From Caldilineaceae bacterium (GTDB lineage Bacteria; Chloroflexota; Anaerolineae; Caldilineales; Caldilineaceae): a stretch of 43,489 nt of DNA. The notes under the pieces were generated by a model. It was given only the letters and a program-made list of their open reading frames with translations. It was not told where the DNA came from and did no database searches. How positions within the stretch are numbered: the first letter of the stretch is position 1; each line of letters begins with the position of its first letter. Below are positions 7,636 through 16,824 of the stretch, in pieces. Location of the stretch: contig JACKBA010000047.1 of assembly GCA_020634815.1 (NCBI GenBank), positions 1-43,489 of the forward strand, written 5' to 3'. The position numbers were made by a program, and so were the translations under genes.

Positions 7636-10600
7636 ATGCGCAAGCATCTCGCCGGCCTCGTGCTGCTGTGCGTACTGTGCTGGCTGCCCGCGCCTGCCTT
7701 CGCCCAGGAAACGCCGCCGTCGGACGGCACCATCTACCTCCAGACTGGCGCCTTCGACCCGCTGGCCGCCGGTGCGGTTACCGCCGCAGCGGACGCCGGC
7801 GCGCACGCGTCCCCCTATTACCTGGTCCAATTCACCGGCCCCGTCCAACCCCTCTGGCTCGAACAGGTGACCGCGCTCGGCGGCGAGGTCGTCGGCTACG
7901 TGCCCAACGACACCCACATCGTGCGTATGGCGCCGGGGACGGTGGCTGCCGTGCAGAGCTTGCCGGGCGTGCGCTGGGTCGGCCCCTTCCGCCCCGCCTA
8001 CAAGGTGGCCCCGGCCCTGGTCGAAGCCGCCACCGCCGTCACTGCCTCCGCCGCCGCGCCGGTCGACCTGAGCGTGCTGGCCTTCCCCGGCGAATCGGTC
8101 CAGACGCTGACCGCCTTTCTCGCCGCACAGGGCGCCACCGTCGTCGAAATGGGCGACTCGCCCATCGGCCCCATCGTGCGGGCGCAGGCGCCGTTGGCCG
8201 TGCTGCCCGCGCTGGCGCAGCAGCCGGCCGTCAGTTGGGTCGAACCCTACATCCAGCCCTCCACGACCAACGCCGAAGGGCGCAAGGTCATGGGCGCCGA
8301 GGCGGTCTGGCAATCCTTCGGCTACTACGGCGCCGGCCAGATCGTCGCCATCTCCGACTCCGGCCTCAGCGTGCAGGGTGCGCTCAGCGCCGACTTCGCC
8401 GGCCGTCTCATCCGCGCCTTTGCCCCCAGCGAGATGAATCTCTCCAGCGCGCAGTGCAAGGCCAAGACGACCTACACCGACCTCAACGGCCACGGCACCC
8501 ATGTCGCCGGCTCCGTCCTCGGCAGCGGCGCACGCTCGGGCAGCAACGCCGCCACCCACAGCTACACCGGCTCCAACGCCGGCACCGCGCCCGAAGCACG
8601 CCTCGTCTTCATGGCGCTCAACACCGACGGCAGCGGCGGCATCCAGTGCATCGACGTCAACGGCGATTTCCTGGCCAAGGGCTACCAGGAAGGGGCGCGC
8701 ATCTCCACCAACAGTTGGGGCGCCAGCACGAACGGCGGCTACAGCATGCTCTCCAGCCTGGTCGACGACTACATCTGGCGCAACAAGGATTACCTGGTGC
8801 TCTATGCGGCGGGCAACTCCGGCCCCGGCGCGCAGACCGTCGGTGCACCCGGCACCGCCAAGAACGTACTGACCGTCGGCGCCAGCGAGAACAACCGCCC
8901 CACCATCGACGACATGAGCGACGACCCCAACAGCATGGCCGGCTTCTCCAGCCGCGGCCCCACCGCCGACGGTCGCACCAAGCCCGATGTCGTGGCGCCC
9001 GGCACGTGGATCCTCTCCGTGCGTGCGGCGCAGGCGCCGGACAGCAGCTTCTGGGGCTCCTTCAACGCCGACTACGCGTACATGGGCGGCACCTCCATGG
9101 CCACGCCCCTCGCCGCCGGCGGCGCCGCCATCGTGCGCGAGTGGGTCAACAAGGCGCGCGGCATCGCCGCACCATCAGCCGCGCTGCTCAAGGCCATCCT
9201 TGTCAACGGCGCCACGCAATTGCCGGGCGCGGGCATCGCCAGCAACAACAGCGGCTTCGGCCGCGTCGATCTCAAGAACACGCTCAACGCCAACTACGTC
9301 ATCATGGATGACCGCGTCCAGGGCCTGCAAACCGGCGTCGTCATCAGCTACACCTTTCAGGTCGTGGCATCGGGCGCGCAGGGGACGCTGCTCCACGTCG
9401 ACGGTAGCGCGGCCCCGGCAGCACAGGCCGCCGGCGCGCTCCAGATGACGGCATCGTCGCCTGTCGTGGCTGCCTCCGCCGCCATCACTACGCCCGGCCA
9501 GTTGCGCGGCGAGGCGCTGCCCGGCTTTGCCCAGGCCCGCCCGCTGACGCCCATCCCCGATGCCGGCGCCGGCAAGGACGGGCTGGCCCCCTTACCCAAC
9601 GCCGCGCCGCACATCGGCGGCAGCCAGGCGCCGGCCGCGCCCGCAACGAGCAGCAGCTTCCAGCCCGGCACAACCGGCCCCTCCACGCTCAACTATGAGC
9701 AGGACATGGTCGGCGGCGGCGACTTCGAGGATCCCGACTGGACCGACATCTGGAGCGAGGTATGGCTGGGCAGCGGCATCCCCGTACGCACGAGCGACCC
9801 CGCCAAGGTCGTCACCGGCAACTACTCCATGTGGCTGGGCGGCACCCCCATCGACGACGCGCTCTTCTACCCGGTCCAATTCCCGGACACCATCGACAGC
9901 GCGCTCCCTCGCGCATCGCCTTCAATGTGGGCATCGCCAACCAGGACCCCGGCTTCGACGAGTTCTGCGTCGCGCTCATCGATGCCTCCGGCGACTTCCT
10001 CGGCCCCTATGCGCCCGACAACCCCGAGTGCATCGGGGTCAACGGGAGTTGGAGCTATCAACTGACCTTTGATGCGGCCGACCGCGCCGCGCTCGCCGGG
10101 CAAAGCGCCTACCTGGTCGTCTTCACCTGGGGCGATGGCGTGGCGCCGCACATGTCTGCCTACGTCGACGACATCGTGCTCATCGTCGACTTCCCGTCGC
10201 CCACGGCGTCGGTCGTTCCTGCGGCCGGCCCGCCCGGCACCACCTTCCTGCTCACGGGCAAATACAACGTGCCCTATAGCTGGGTCGACATCTGCGAAAG
10301 CCCGTGCACCTTTGACAGCTACATCACCACCGTCTACGCCGACGCCGCCGGCGACATCGCCGCCTATCTGTACAGCTCGACGGGCATCGCCCCCGGCGTC
10401 TATCCCATCCAGACCTACAACGCCGCCGATCGCACCGCCGAGACGAGCATCACCATCTCCGCCGCGGGGTCGCCAACGCTCAGCGTGACGCCCGCCAGCG
10501 GCCCGGCCGGCACGACCTTCAGCTTCAGCGGCAGCGATTTCCTGCCCGGCGACCAGGCCATCGTGGTGACCGTCAACGGCGAGTCTGCGGGCAGCGTGGG

Positions 10601-11650
10601 CAGCAACGCCGCCGGCGCCATCGCCTTCACCTTGTCGACGGCCGCCAACACCGCGCCCGGCGCCTACACCGTGCGCGCCACCGACCGCGCCGGCCGCACC
10701 GACGACGTCCTCTTCACCGTTACCGCCGTCGCCGCCGGCGACCCGACGCTCACCGTCGCACCGGCGTCCGGCCCGCCCGGCACCACCTTCACCTTTGTCG
10801 GGCGCAACTTCACCGCCGGCCAGCCCGCCACCGTCTCGCTCGACGGCCAGGCGTTGGGCCAGGTCAACATCGATGCCGCCGGCAGCGTCACCCTCACGCT
10901 GGAAACGACCAGCCAGACCGCCCCGGCGCAATACACGCTCGCCGTCACCCAGGGGCGCGCAGCGCCGGCGCCAAGTACGAGGTCACGGCCGGCGGCGGCG
11001 CGCCGCTCAGCGGGCAGGGGCTCTACGTCACCCTCACCTGGACCGACCCGCCCGCCCAGGCTGCGGCCGGGCAGACGCTCATCAACAATCTGGATCTCTT
11101 TGTCGATGGGCCGGGCGGGCGTGTCTTCGCCAACGGCGGCAGTGCGGCCGACACGCGCAACAACGTCGAGGTGGTGCGCCTGGAGACGCCGGCGCCCGGC
11201 ACCTATGTCATCTCGGTGGTCGCCGCCCGCGTCAACCCCACCTTCGGCACGCAGCCCTATGCCCTCGTCGCCACGAGCAAGCAGGACTTCAGCGCCGGCC
11301 AGAACAGCGTCGACCTGGGCCAGACCGACGCCGGCACGCTGCGCGGCGTGGTCTTTGCCGACCTCAACCGCAACGGCGTGCGCGACGCGGGCGAGCCGGG
11401 CATCGCCGGCCAGGCCGTCGTCGTGCGCCAGGCAAGCGGCGCGCTCACCCGCCAGCTCACCACCGACGCCACCGGCGCCTACGTGGCGAGCAACCTGCCC
11501 GCCGGCAGCTACAACATCACCCTGGTGTTGCGCGCCGGCTACCGCCTCACGACCACCGCCGCGACCACCCTGACCGTCGCCAAGGGCGAGAACAGCGCCC
11601 CCGCGGCCGGCGTCGTCGCCGCGCTGCACCTGCCCTTCATGCGCCGGTAG
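7636..11650 (+). CDS. Secreted subtilisin-like S8 peptidase with TIG-like and SdrD B-like domains, two frameshifts
   Basis: The ATG at 7636 follows AGAGGAGA and opens a signal peptide (MRKHLAGLVLLC to AFAQE). The S8 triad is visible: Asp241 in ISDSG, His286 in NGHGTHVAG, Ser487 in GGTSMATP. After residue 700 or so the reading must change frame twice: near 9903-9915 (first frame stops at 10065) and near 10950-10970 (second frame stops at 11573). Each change equals loss of one base beside a G or C run. Read through, the product would have about 1338 residues: propeptide, peptidase, beta-rich region, three TIG-like repeats (PTLSVTPASGPAGTTF type), a subtilase C-terminal segment (LTWTDPPA, LINNLDLFVDGP) and an SdrD B-like domain (GVVFADLNRNGVRDAGEPG). 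Either a recent pseudogene or two sequencing errors; a protein ending at 10065 would retain the full catalytic domain. Confidence 0.85.
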
Positions 11651-11670
11651 CAGCAACCGGACAAGACAAA

Positions 11671-11798
11671 GAAACCGAGGTTCAGTAGTTCACGAATCCC
11701 ACCGTAGTGACGACTTCAGTCGTTGACTTCCCTCTGGAACGGCTGAAGCCGTCACTACAAATCGTGAACTACCGAGGTTCTCGGAGAACCTCGGTTTC
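11671..11798. repeat. Triple nested palindromic element
   Basis: Three inverted repeats sit one inside another. Outer: GAAACCGAGGTTC (11671-11683) and GAACCTCGGTTTC (11786-11798). Middle: GTAGTTCACGA (11685-11695) and TCGTGAACTAC (11762-11772). Inner: GTAGTGACG (from 11704) and CGTCACTAC (to 11758), which encloses two hairpins of its own, ACGACTTCAGTCGT and ACGGCTGAAGCCGT. The inner element recurs at 16350-16577 and the middle one at 17968-18066, so three repeat families appear to have been stacked here. Confidence 0.88.
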
Positions 11799-11800
11799 TT
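11772..11800 (+). terminator. Probable intrinsic terminator after the S8 peptidase gene
   Basis: CCGAGGTTCT (11772-11781), loop CGG, AGAACCTCGG (11785-11794), then TTTCTT. The 10-bp stem is perfect and the T-rich tail is on the plus strand. It uses the right end of the nested palindromic element and lies between two convergent genes. Confidence 0.6.
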
Positions 11801-11838
11801 GTTCCATATCTGGTTGTATCGTCCGGATCAGCCGGCGC

Positions 11839-13422
11839 CTACTCTCCCGTACTCACTGTGGTCGTGATCGGGTTGGCGAAGAGGAAGCCCCACACGAAGT
11901 CGGTCTGCACGGCCTGCAAAGCCGGCTCGTCGGAGCTGGAGTAATACCAATCCGGGTCGGGGACTTGGTGGGAACTCTGCGGATAGCCGACCTCGCTCAG
12001 TTGGGCGATGAAGACGCCCAGCGGCGGCTCACCCTCACCGTTGACGCTCGCCCGCGCGTGGCAGGCCATGCACGACGAACTCAGCACGAAGCCGCCCTCC
12101 GTCACGGAGTTGCCCAGCATGGTGGGCCGGCCCATGGCGTCGGTGAAATCGACCTGCGACCCCTTGAGCCGGTAGCTGCGCCAGGCGCTGCTCTCCAGGT
12201 CGGGCATGGCCGGGTCCGCCTGCGGCTCACTGCCGATGCCCATCTCGGCGTAGAGATCCTGCAAGGCGTCGCTCATTTCCCCGCCTGGGTAGCTCTCGCC
12301 ACGCGCAAAGATGGGCGACGCGATGATCAGCCCGTCGTCGGTGACGTGCGGCGCGGTGAAGTTGGCGTAGAAGCCGTCGGGCGCGGCGTCGGGCGACGTG
12401 TAGCCGAACGAGTCGTTGCAGCCCGTGTAGTCACAGCGCCCCGGGTTGTTGACGTGCTCGAAGGTCGCCCACACCCAGTTCGGGATGTCCTTGGACGAGA
12501 TGTGCATGGCGACCAGGTAGTAGAGCCCCGGTTCGAACTGGTCATCGGGCGCATTGTTGTCCAATATCTTGGCGTCGATCTCCATGGTGATGTACGGGTT
12601 GTCTGGATCGTCGTCCAGCCCCAACTCCTCGGCGCGCTCCGCACTGAGCCAGTTGCTCTTGACCATCACGGCATCGACCGGGAAATCCACCGTGACCAGC
12701 GCGCCCGGCTCGCTGCGTGCGCGATAGGGCGCGGAGGAGGTCATCGCCTGGCTGTTGCGGGCAAAGAGTTCACCCAGCCCGTCGGTGTTGTAGATGTTGT
12801 TCGCAAAGACGTAGTCGAACATGGGCTTGTTGCGGAAGACCAGCTCCGCCATCTCCTGGCGGATGACGCGCCCCGGGTCCTCGCCCGCCGGCGCCGAGAA
12901 GGCGTTGACGTGGCTCTTGGAGAGCGGCTGCGCCGTGTGCAGGATGGCATCGCCCCCCGCGTCCAGGTGATCGCCGGGATAGTACGGGCAGTTGACGGCG
13001 GGGTCGTCGGCATTGTCGTAGCCGGGATTCTCCAGGCTGCCCGGCGTGCAGCAGGCCGTGCCGGCCGCCGTGTCATCCGTGCAGAGGGGCAGCGGCTGCG
13101 CCGGCCACGTCAACTGGTCGGCCGCCCAGTACAGCCAGAACTCCTGCTCGATGGCCTCCAGGAAGAGGCGCCACGCAAAGGCGTCGGGGCAGGTCATGGC
13201 CGGGTTGGTGACGCTGTCACCAAAGTCGAAGGCCCCGTCCTCGTCCAGGCGCAGGTCACAGGCGTCATGGTCCTGCACCGCGCTGTTGAAGTAGAGCACG
13301 CGGTCGATGGCGTTGGGCGCGGGCGGCTCGCCGGCGGGATCTTGCGCCTGCGCAGCCGTGGCCGCGCCCAGGACGAGCGCAATAACGGTCAGGAACGACA
13401 GAACACGATACAACGCGGGCAT
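11839..13422 (-). CDS. Exported cytochrome c-like protein with one CxxCH motif
   Basis: A 527-residue protein with a signal peptide (MPALYRVLSFLTVIALVLGA, cleavage likely after AAQAQ) and one c-type heme attachment motif, CMACH, near residue 450 in the context SSSCMACHARA. The N-terminal two thirds are of a family I do not recognise and contain several further cysteines (DACDL, MTCPD, TACCTPG, NCPYYPGD). The ATG at 13422 has the strong site GAAGGAGGAG; the longer open frame to 13530 overlaps the upstream gene and lacks this. It begins 14 bp after the multicopper oxidase gene and is surely cotranscribed with it. The pairing suggests an extracytoplasmic redox role, perhaps passing electrons to or from the oxidase; that is an inference. 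Confidence 0.75.
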   Translation of the reverse strand: MPALYRVLSFLTVIALVLGAATAAQAQDPAGEPPAPNAIDRVLYFNSAVQDHDACDLRLDEDGAFDFGDSVTNPAMTCPDAFAWRLFLEAIEQEFWLYWAADQLTWPAQPLPLCTDDTAAGTACCTPGSLENPGYDNADDPAVNCPYYPGDHLDAGGDAILHTAQPLSKSHVNAFSAPAGEDPGRVIRQEMAELVFRNKPMFDYVFANNIYNTDGLGELFARNSQAMTSSAPYRARSEPGALVTVDFPVDAVMVKSNWLSAERAEELGLDDDPDNPYITMEIDAKILDNNAPDDQFEPGLYYLVAMHISSKDIPNWVWATFEHVNNPGRCDYTGCNDSFGYTSPDAAPDGFYANFTAPHVTDDGLIIASPIFARGESYPGGEMSDALQDLYAEMGIGSEPQADPAMPDLESSAWRSYRLKGSQVDFTDAMGRPTMLGNSVTEGGFVLSSSCMACHARASVNGEGEPPLGVFIAQLSEVGYPQSSHQVPDPDWYYSSSDEPALQAVQTDFVWGFLFANPITTTVSTGE

Positions 13423-13436
13423 GAGTCTCCTCCTTC

Positions 13437-16307
13437 TCAGTGCGAATGATCCTCGGCTTTGGGCTTCACGTTGACGACCATCATCATGCCGCGATCCTCG
13501 TGGCGCAGGATGTGGCAGTGCTGCACCCACGCCGCAAAGATGTTGGCATTGTCACGGATCACGAACGGGCTGTCGGAGTCGCCGGGCGTGGCCGGTTTCT
13601 GGTCCGGAATGTTGAACCAGAAGCGAATCTTGACGTAGCCCTGTGGCGGGATGATCACCGTGTCCCACCAGTTGTCGAGCACATAGCCCAGCGGGTCGTC
13701 GGGCGCCAGGCGCTTCATGGACCACTGCGTGCCGTCGTAGCTCACCTGCCCCACCTCGGTCACAAAGAAGGGGTTGATGTGAATGTGGAAGGGGTGGAAG
13801 ATGCGCGAGTTGTTGACAAGCAGCCACTCCTCCGCCGTGGTCGCCTCGGGCTGGTGCGGCGCGGCCAGGCCGGTGACCTGCTGGAAGGTCGGCGGCCGGT
13901 TGTTCGGGTTGGCGTAGTCGTAGGTGAAGTAGCCGTCCTGCTCGACAACCGGCACGTAGTAGCCGGGGTTGGTCAAGAAGGCCTGCGGCGTGTCGCCGAT
14001 CAGCACCTGGTTGGAGAAGTTGCCGCCGCCGTTGTAGCTGTAGGTGCCCACGACGCGCGCCACGTCGAAGTCGTCGGCCACGGTGATGGGCACCGCGCTC
14101 TGGATCAGCGCCTCGGCGTGCGGGTTGCCCACGAAGTCGTCCAGGTCGAACTGGCGGCCGTTGATGGTGAACTGCTGGATGCCGGTCGTCTGCGTCAGCG
14201 TGGTCTGGTAGTTGAAGTTGATCCCGGAGCGGTCGTAGACGATGACCTGCGTGCCGGCAATCATGCTGTCCGGGATCGGCCGCACGTAAGCCGGGATGCC
14301 CTGCACCAGCGCGCCGCTCTGCGGGTCGACGTGCTTGAGCAACGTCTGCGCCGGGTCGCCGGTGGGGCTGAGGCGCGCCAGGCGGTCGTCGGCCGGCATG
14401 GCCGGGCTGTCCGTTGCGGCCGGGCCGGCGATCTGCACGGTCATGAGCACCTGGCCATCCACCACGCTGGGCGGGCCGCCGCCGGCCGGCGCCCAGCCGA
14501 TGCCGGGAAAGGTGAACTCCGCGCCGCTGATGGGCGTGACATCCACCCCCGTACCGTTGGGGCTGCCGGTGAGCAGCGGCGCCAGCGGCACCGCTTGCGC
14601 CGGCCCGCCGCCTCCCCCACCGCCACCACCGCCACCGCCCGTGCCATTGCCGCGCACGATCGAGCCGTCCGGGTTGACGCGCTTCGGCCACTGCTGGGTA
14701 AAGCTCTTGAAATCGCTTGCGAGCATGTAGGGATCATCCGAGAGATTGGGGAAGGTCGGCGACAGCTCGACGCCGCCGCCCAGCCCCGGGCCGGGCACGT
14801 TGACGACGTTGGAGCCGCCGCCACAGGTCGTCAGCGCCTGATAGCGCCAGAAGCCGGCATCGCCCGCAAAGAGGTCGCCGTACTCCGCCTGCTCGGCCAG
14901 GATCGCCTGCGGCGGCGCCACGTTGTAGTTCTTGCCCACGTAGTAATTCCCCTGCGCGGCGGCGTCGGCCTGCACGTAGAGGTCGGCGCGATTGCCCGGC
15001 GCCATCAGCACGGGCTTGTCCGGCGCGATGGCGACGCCCTTGCTCAGCGTGATGCCATCCACCGCCACCAGCAGCGCGCTGCCGGGGAAGCGGTCAATCT
15101 GCACGTCGAAGGTCTCGGTAAAGGGACAGCTATTGCCGATCGTGATGTACGGCGCCGCGCTCTGGAAGTCGCTGATTTGTTCGAGCTGGGCGCGGATGCT
15201 GGCCGGCATGGCCGCCGGCGGCGTCAGGCTGCCCACCCACAGATAGCTGGCCGTGCGGTGATTGGCGCCGGCATCGATGAAGCGCCAGCGCTCGGTCTGG
15301 CCGGGCGCCAGCTCCAGCGTGGGCTGGTGTTCGCCGTTGACCGCGATGTCCGGCCATTGCGTGGTGTAGTTGTCCGACGCGCTGGCCTGGCGCGCCTCCA
15401 CCGGCCCGGCGCCCGCGCCCTGCTGGATGCCGTAGTTGGCGATCTCCTGGAACATGAGCACGCGGTCGTGGGTCAGCGCCGGGTCCGCATCCCACAAGCC
15501 CGGCACGATATCGTCCGCCTCCGCGTTCGGGCGAATCACCAGCGTGCCGGCCATGCCGTTCTCCACGTGGGCGGCGGTGGCGCCGTGCTGGTGAGCGTGA
15601 TACCAGTGCGTGCCGGGCAGGTGGTCAGCCGGCAGCCGGTAGCCGTACTCCCACTCCCACCAGCGGTCGATGTCCGGGATCAGCCGCTGGAGTTCGGGCG
15701 GGTAATCACTGGGGTCGTCATCTTCGGGCAGGATCAGGAGCGTGGCGTCGTCGTCCTTGGGGTCGACGTGCAGGCCGTGCACGTGCAGGTTTGTGTTGTT
15801 GAGGTTGTGGGGAATGTTCAGTTCGTGGGCGATGTGGTTCTTGATGTCGTCCTGGCTGTCGGTCGGGATGTTGTCCTGCGCCTCCTTGAGCCACGGATTG
15901 GCCGCCTCGTTCAACTGGTTGTGCAGCGTGATCTGCAACCAGTCGCCGGGATGGAAGACCAGCGTCGGGCCGGGCAGTTCGTCAAGCGGATCCTCCGGGT
16001 CGGCAGGCTCCGTGCTATAGGCGCGCGTCCAGATCTCGGCGATGGGGTTGCCCTGATCGTCAGTGGCGCCGCCCACCCTCGCCTTTGCATACTGGACGAA
16101 GAGGTCGGTGGCCAGCGTCCCGTCGTCGGCGACGATCACCTCCGGCATGGCAAAGCCGCCCGGCGCGGGCAGCGGCGTCGAGCAGGCGCCGAGCACCAAT
16201 ACCGCAACTGCCAGCAGCATGAAACCCAGGCCGCGCCCGGAACGATGTGCGGCATACCAACGCACGGGCGCCAATTGCCGGGCGAATTGATGGACTCTCT
16301 GCAGCAT
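13437..16307 (-). CDS. Multicopper oxidase, lipoprotein
   Basis: A 956-residue protein anchored as a lipoprotein (lipobox LGAC, Cys42). All four copper-binding segments are present: HVHGLH at 175-180, HWYHAHQH at 234-241, HPFHIH near 858 and HCHILRHEDRGMMM at 930-943, giving type 1, 2 and 3 sites as in CotA-, CumA- and bilirubin-oxidase-like enzymes. It is longer than the usual 500-600 residues because of an insertion between the second and third domains, which includes a run of about 13 glycines (14600-14640) that looks like a flexible linker. The ATG at 16307 follows GAGGAGGAGA. The likely reaction is O2-coupled oxidation of a metal ion or phenolic compound outside the membrane; the substrate is not evident. 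The promoter lies about 460 bp upstream and the leader carries palindromic repeats. Confidence 0.9.
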   Translation of the reverse strand: MLQRVHQFARQLAPVRWYAAHRSGRGLGFMLLAVAVLVLGACSTPLPAPGGFAMPEVIVADDGTLATDLFVQYAKARVGGATDDQGNPIAEIWTRAYSTEPADPEDPLDELPGPTLVFHPGDWLQITLHNQLNEAANPWLKEAQDNIPTDSQDDIKNHIAHELNIPHNLNNTNLHVHGLHVDPKDDDATLLILPEDDDPSDYPPELQRLIPDIDRWWEWEYGYRLPADHLPGTHWYHAHQHGATAAHVENGMAGTLVIRPNAEADDIVPGLWDADPALTHDRVLMFQEIANYGIQQGAGAGPVEARQASASDNYTTQWPDIAVNGEHQPTLELAPGQTERWRFIDAGANHRTASYLWVGSLTPPAAMPASIRAQLEQISDFQSAAPYITIGNSCPFTETFDVQIDRFPGSALLVAVDGITLSKGVAIAPDKPVLMAPGNRADLYVQADAAAQGNYYVGKNYNVAPPQAILAEQAEYGDLFAGDAGFWRYQALTTCGGGSNVVNVPGPGLGGGVELSPTFPNLSDDPYMLASDFKSFTQQWPKRVNPDGSIVRGNGTGGGGGGGGGGGGPAQAVPLAPLLTGSPNGTGVDVTPISGAEFTFPGIGWAPAGGGPPSVVDGQVLMTVQIAGPAATDSPAMPADDRLARLSPTGDPAQTLLKHVDPQSGALVQGIPAYVRPIPDSMIAGTQVIVYDRSGINFNYQTTLTQTTGIQQFTINGRQFDLDDFVGNPHAEALIQSAVPITVADDFDVARVVGTYSYNGGGNFSNQVLIGDTPQAFLTNPGYYVPVVEQDGYFTYDYANPNNRPPTFQQVTGLAAPHQPEATTAEEWLLVNNSRIFHPFHIHINPFFVTEVGQVSYDGTQWSMKRLAPDDPLGYVLDNWWDTVIIPPQGYVKIRFWFNIPDQKPATPGDSDSPFVIRDNANIFAAWVQHCHILRHEDRGMMMVVNVKPKAEDHSH

Positions 16308-16349
16308 CTCTCTCCTCCTCGCTGTGGAAAGGCGAACACAACGCTCACC

Positions 16350-16577
16350 GTAGTGACGACTTCAGTCGTTGGCTCTCCCCTCAAAATGGCTGAAGCCATC
16401 ACTACACAACGCTCTCCGTAGTGACTTCAGTCGTTGCCTCTCCCCGAAATGGCTAAAGCCATCACTACACAACGCTCTCGGTAGTGACGACTTCAGTCGT
16501 TGCCTCTCCCCGAAATGGCTGAAGCCATCACTACACAACGCTCTCCGTAGTGACGACTTCAGTCGTTGCCTCACTAC
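16350..16577. repeat. Four tandem copies of a two-armed palindromic repeat
   Basis: Copies at 16350-16405, 16418-16468, 16481-16534 and 16547-16577 begin with GTAGTGA and end with TCACTAC (or CACTAC), forming a closing stem. Inside are one hairpin ACGACTTCAGTCGT and one hairpin ATGGCTGAAGCCAT, so each full copy can fold like a three-way junction. Copy 2 lacks ACG in the first arm and has GCTAAAGC in the second; copy 4 lacks the second arm. The spacers (ACAACGCTCTCCG type) are also conserved. The element matches the inner palindrome at 11704-11758. It lies in the leader of the multicopper oxidase gene. Confidence 0.9.
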
Positions 16578-16768
16578 AAGTCGTGAACGACTGGAACTGG
16601 GGAATCTGCTCGCGGTGTGGCCGCCGTGCGTGTTGTGCGCGAACGCGACGCGCAAGAGAGGACGCACGCCTCAGCGAACGGCGCGGCCATACGACCAGGG
16701 TATGCCGAATCAGGGTATGTTCGTATTGTTGCTTGTCAGGCGCTGCAGGCGGGCAAGTCGATGGAACG

Positions 16769-16797
16769 ACAATACGATCATTCGATCGCAATGTCAA
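16769..16797 (-). promoter_or_regulatory. Strong candidate promoter for the multicopper oxidase operon
   Basis: On the minus strand there is a consensus TTGACA (16797-16792), a 17-bp spacer and TATTGT (16774-16769). It sits just after the preceding minus-strand gene (stop at 16825). Transcription would start near 16762, giving a leader of about 455 nt that contains the four palindromic repeats. Confidence 0.6.
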
Positions 16798-16824
16798 TTA
16801 TGTGAAATTCGGAACGAGAGCGGC

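Noticed and set aside
7363..8559. 398-residue minus-strand open frame opposite the S8 peptidase
   Set aside because: Antisense shadow of a GC-rich gene; composition is Gly/Arg/Asp/His-rich with no recognisable domain.
11707..13449. 580-residue plus-strand open frame opposite the cytochrome-like gene
   Set aside because: Starts inside a palindromic repeat and runs antisense to a gene with signal peptide and CxxCH.
13440..16421. 993-residue plus-strand open frame opposite the multicopper oxidase
   Set aside because: Antisense shadow; the minus strand carries a complete oxidase with all copper motifs and a signal peptide.
16350..16577. Possible CRISPR array in the multicopper oxidase leader
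   Set aside because: The spacers are nearly identical and the repeats are two-armed palindromes; no cas genes are near.
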